Shown here in pieces: positions 60,421-64,000 of a DNA stretch of 64,000 nt. Position 1 is the stretch's first letter, and every line of letters starts with the position of its first letter. Source of the DNA: Oreohelix idahoensis (taxonomy: Eukaryota > Mollusca > Gastropoda > Stylommatophora > Oreohelicidae). The notes under the pieces were generated by a model, which ran no database searches, was not told where the DNA came from, and saw only the letters and a program-made list of their open reading frames with translations. The position numbers and the translations under genes were made by a program. The stretch is from assembly GCA_024509875.1 (NCBI GenBank), contig JAMPIV010004462.1, forward strand, positions 837,531 through 901,530. The letters are read 5' to 3'.

Positions 60421-61740
60421 AGAGGCAAAACCTGCAAGCTTTCATTTAGTCAAATATGCCTGTCTGTAGTCACATCAAAATGATATGGGCAGATTATCCT
60501 GTGAAAAATGGTTACAGTCATTACATGTTATAACATTTCATATCCTATCTTGTGAAATGTCACAGTTGGGGTTTATTATTGTTGGGCATAATACAGCCTG
60601 ATGTGCTTTATGAAAGAGGAAACACCACCACATCAGATTTGTATGGTTAACTTACACACCATATATACTCGAGTATAGGTCAACCAGTTCCCTAGACTTT
60701 CAACATAAAAAACTTCAAAATGAATGGCCAGATTATAGTTGAAGCTAAAAAAAAAAACAGATGCAAGAAATTTTGATATTTCTGTCAAGTTGTGATATTT
60801 TCCATTCCTTTTCAATTGAAGGGCATGAAAAATTCGAATTGTATTCCTCGAGTAAATGAGCGCATGGCCAATATTTTGCCAACTGAGTTTGAGTTAAAAG
60901 AAACCCATTCATTTTATTTCTGTCTTTCAAGGTCCTGAAAAACAACAAAGGCGTTTCCCGTCTCCCTTGCGTGGATTTTCATTTTCGGCATTTCTTGTAA
61001 TGATTCTTTTATTTTACGCCAGTGTCAAACATGTTTTCCGTTGATTCTGAATTCCAGCATTGCATTGACATGGCATTCTGCAAATTCTATCACTTTCAGC
61101 TTAAAGCTAACCTCATAAGAAGTGCGCATTCTTTTGAAACTCATTGTAATAGCATCTCTGGGAAAAAAATTTTTTTTAAACTAACTAAATGCCAGTGTAT
61201 TTACAACAAATGATTTAAACAGCTATGCATGCCAGTGTACTGAGCAGCAAAATGCGGGAATAGCAATTGCGGCCATTTCGTGCCGTGCAAAACACACACC
61301 ACATTGTGCTGCTGGGTGAGAGGGAAGGGGGAAGGGGTGATTGCACAGACCTGATTTCAATGTATCTTTATTTTTTTAAACTCGACTAAGTTGGGGGGTA
61401 GTATGTCTTTAAGGGTCCAAAATAGGAATACAGATTCATTGTATATAGATGCTTCAAGAAAAGTATTATACTGTACTTTCATTAATGAATTAACAAGTAA
61501 ATTCCTACTTATCTACAGTTAATGTTAAAAGAGATAATTATGATTTGTTACCACCTTTTGTCAAAGAAGATATACGACATAGTAGCTTCTATTAAATTTT
61601 TTCATTTTAAAAAACCTCCCCCAAACCAGTCTCTGTAAAGTATCTTCTGTTAACACAGACACTAAAACACCTCGCAATATTCACTCCAAATGACCAGCTC
61701 ATACATTCTACAACATCCATAACACTAAAGGTAATTAACA
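60421..61740. other. No recognisable gene
   Basis: AT-rich intronic sequence. The short frames (60745-60948 and 61022-61213) have no known motif. Confidence 0.4.
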
Positions 61741-61855
61741 GGTACTCGTTGGACATAAAGGATAACACTAGACAACAGAAAAAACATGTAAGTGATAGGC
61801 TTACCGGGAATCAAACCTAGGACCAACCACGTAGCGCCAACGCCTTGCTGTGACA
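61741..61855 (-). mobile_element. tRNA-derived SINE-like sequence, second copy
   Basis: The minus strand carries a B-box-like GGTCCTAGGTTTGATTCC, followed by GTAAGCC and TTTTTTCTGTTGTCTAGTGT. These match the block inside the 5' LTR (7650-7745) in the same relative positions. The boundaries are approximate. Confidence 0.65.
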
Positions 61856-61859
61856 GTAA

Positions 61860-62530
61860 ATCGTGAAAGGTCTCTCAGCCAATTTTGCCAAGGGTGCAAA
61901 ACAAAATGGAAGGGATTAGCAAAGAAGAAACTTAACAAAGAAGAATTAGAACTGTGTAGAGGACGTGAGGAAGAAAGTGTACCTCATAGTCCTATCTTAG
62001 CTCTAATGTTGTTAAAGGAAGCACAGCGGCCACTTATAGAATTGGAACCAATAGGACCAATGTCCTAATGTCAACAGCATTCAAAACTGACCAATGGAAA
62101 ATTGTGATGAACATCATCCAATGTTACACGCCAACTAATGATTAAGTAACGATGTGTGCAAGAACAATTTACACCACAATGACAATATTATGAATAATAA
62201 AAGAAGTAAATATGCTACAATTGATGGGTAGCATAAATGCAAAGATAATGGACAACAGTAGCTTTGAGGAGGCCTTGGGAAAACATGAACTTTGGACAGT
62301 GAATGAAAATGGAAAAGTATTTATTAACTTCTGTGCTTCAGATTAACTGGTTACATGAGGAACCATCTTTAAGCATTATGATTGTCTCATGACCACAAGA
62401 GAATGTCAGATTGATCATATGTGCACAGACAAGAAGTTCAAATCGCCATTGTGTGATGTAAAAGTTTAGAGGAAATGTGGCATCATATCAGCATAGTCTT
62501 TTATCAAAATTAAATCTAAAACGTAAAATA
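61860..62530 (+). pseudogene. Endonuclease region of a family E-like non-LTR element
   Basis: Broken frames preserve the usual APE-endonuclease landmarks in order: NIIQCYTPTND near 62115, a LMGSINAKI motif near 62225 where DLNAKIG is expected, FEEALGKHEL near 62270, and NENGKVFINFCA near 62305. QIDHMCTDKKF lies near 62410. Most catalytic positions are recognisable, but the Asp of G-D-x-N is replaced. Confidence 0.65.
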
Positions 62531-62599
62531 CTTATAGCTGCAGACAAGAGTATAATGTGGGATATCCCAGAAATCAAGAAACAAAAGCAGCATTGACTC

Positions 62600-63380
62600 A
62601 TATGTCAGTAAGTGCCAGTTTCATCAACAATCTTTTCCTTAACTCTATATTTGTTATTACATCTGGCCATCTTATACGGAGGATCCATCGGAGACATCTA
62701 TTTACAGATGTCTGTGGCTTTGAGGTGATACTCTTTGAGACATGCCATGTCTCTGAGCCATATTGCAAGACTGACTTCACATTTGAGTTAAAGATTCTAA
62801 TTTTGTTCTCTCTGGATATAGCTGAGGAGTTCCATATTGGTCGAAGGGCATTAAAAGCGCATCTGGCTTTATTTATCTTTGAGCAGACGTCACCAGCTCT
62901 TCCCCCCCCCCCCACACCCCCTCATCCCCTTTGTCAATGTTACTCCCTAGATATGTAAAGCTTTCTACTTCTTCAATGACTTGATCATTGATCTTCATCG
63001 AGTCCATCTGCTTATTATTTATTCTCATTTCCTTTGTTTTATTTACATTTATATGTAGTCCCATCTTTGCTGCTTCTGTTACTAATCTATTTGTTTTCTC
63101 CTGCATATCTTGCTGTCTATGTGACAGAAGGCACAAATCATCTGCAAAGTCTAGATCCTCCAGTTGTTTGTTAAATGTCCACTGTATTCAAGTTTTCTCT
63201 CCCTCTGTTGTCTGTCCCATAACCCAGTCTATGACCACGAGAAAAACTGTTGGTGATAGCAGACATGCCTGTCTGATCCCACTGTGTACTGTGAAGGGCT
63301 CTGATAGTTTTCCTTTGTGTACTACTTTTCATGAGGCCTCTTGGTAGAAATCTTGGATGATTTTAATGAATTTCGTAACG
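62600..63380 (-). pseudogene. RT region of a family E-like non-LTR element, opposite orientation
   Basis: The minus strand reads SGIRQACLLSPTVFLVVIDWV near 63290 and LEDLDFADDLCLLSHRQQDM with the catalytic FADD box near 63145. EAAKMGLHINVNKTKEMRIN, then VIEEVESFTYLGSNIDKGDE, NKARCAFNALRPIWNS and VKSVLQYGSETW follow to 62598. The G of the RQG motif is lost, and a C-run near 62900 disrupts the frame. It faces the endonuclease fragment at 61860-62530 head to head. Confidence 0.85.
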
Positions 63381-64000
63381 AAAACCGTGCAGCTGTTTCC
63401 TCTGCTGATTTTAGAACAAAAATTCCCAAGCAAGCGCTTAATTAAGGTCAAACAAAACTGCCATGGGGTGTACCCCAAAACATTAGTTTCCAGTTCACTA
63501 AACAATAGCTAGTGCTATTATACTGCCTCCAGTAGCATACTTTAGTCCCAATTTGCTCTTTGGCAGCTCCTATCAGGATCATGTGCGGGGTTCCTTCTTC
63601 AGACTCTTTGGAACGCGAACAGGCTACCATGAAGAGCTTGTGTACGCAACTCTGGTAGTGGCTATGGTATAGCTGCCCACTTCAGGTCTTCTGATTGTAT
63701 TCCAGTCTGGTCCTCGGCCTTTCCATTTTTCCAGCTGCTTTTATTATTGCCCAAGTGAGATCTCTTGTTTGAGTGAGGTGGGTTCATGTTGTCAACGGGG
63801 GGGGGGTTTGTATGTTGGCTCATCTTGCTGGTTCTATGAAGTGGGTTGCGGGTAATGGTTGGGGGTTTCGGTAAGTCATTTTGAGGATTTGCCTTAAACT
63901 ATTGTTCGATCCCATCGGCCCTGGTGTTGTTTGTTCTCCCTTCACATGTTGGCTAATGGCTTTGTCCTTGCACTGTTGGTATTGTGATGGTTTTCGGGTC
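63381..64000. other. No recognisable gene to window end
   Basis: It includes G-rich runs (63799-63807 and around 63840-63870). No exon of PSMD7 and no transposon domain was recognised. Confidence 0.4.

Larger units (their letters stand above)
38699..64000 (+). other. PSMD7: PSMD7 intron 3 (open-ended)
   Basis: No candidate for exon 4 was found to the end of the window. If the locus is contiguous, this intron exceeds 25 kb. The alternative is that later exons are lost or misplaced because the 42-56 kb stretch is misassembled. Confidence 0.65.

Noticed and set aside
38699..64000. PSMD7 exon 4 and later exons
   Set aside because: I looked for codons of a VLVIIDVKPKDLGLPTEAY-like segment next to AG/GT sites and found none.

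Overview
This window is eukaryotic. The only host gene recognised is the 5' part of PSMD7/Rpn8, the 26S proteasome lid subunit. It lies on the + strand as three short exons (24601-24775, 32300-32392, 38601-38698) with GT/AG junctions, reading phases that fit together, and introns of 7.5 kb, 6.2 kb and at least 25 kb. The rest of the gene must lie beyond position 64000. Long introns packed with several non-LTR lineages, a Ty3/gypsy-type LTR element, a hAT transposon and small foldback elements suggest a large-genome invertebrate animal. The sequence alone does not fix the phylum.

Layout. 1-9690: an RTE-type non-LTR copy (family A) split by a 7.8-kb Ty3/gypsy-type LTR element (466-8294) with a perfect 5-bp target duplication. 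The element's own genes (gag, protease, integrase zinc-binding domain; no reverse transcriptase) are on the minus strand. 9690-14690: non-coding, with a diverged tandem repeat. 14700-15730: remnant of a gypsy-like integrase C-terminus on the minus strand. 15730-18700: pieces of an RNase H-bearing non-LTR family (D) and a CA/TA microsatellite. 19179-21494: three 5'-truncated non-LTR copies, one with a 446-codon open frame. 21502-24478: a hAT element of the BED-finger type, interrupted by a 591-bp SINE-like insertion and ending 122 bp before the PSMD7 start codon.

PSMD7 intron 1 holds a full-length RTE copy (24976-28152, 11-bp target duplication) sitting inside a foldback element, and a family C non-LTR fragment invaded by a family B element and a truncated RTE copy. 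Intron 2 holds a non-LTR C-terminus, a Tc1/mariner-type foldback element, a family D copy carrying its own small MITE, and a 59-codon frame of unknown meaning. Intron 3 holds old family A, B, D and E fragments, a heavily degraded second gag copy (about 50.0-51.1 kb), two poly-G tracts, and a stretch (about 45.3-56 kb) whose strand composition flips from C-poor to G-poor.

The host gene and the elements do not form a pathway. The biology here is layered mobile-element insertion around and inside a housekeeping gene. Target-site duplications give a relative order: RTE before LTR element; hAT before the SINE-like insertion; foldback before the intron-1 RTE; family C before B and A; family D before its MITE. 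The LTR element deserves most attention, because its gag-protease-integrase order and its two non-identical LTRs are both unusual.
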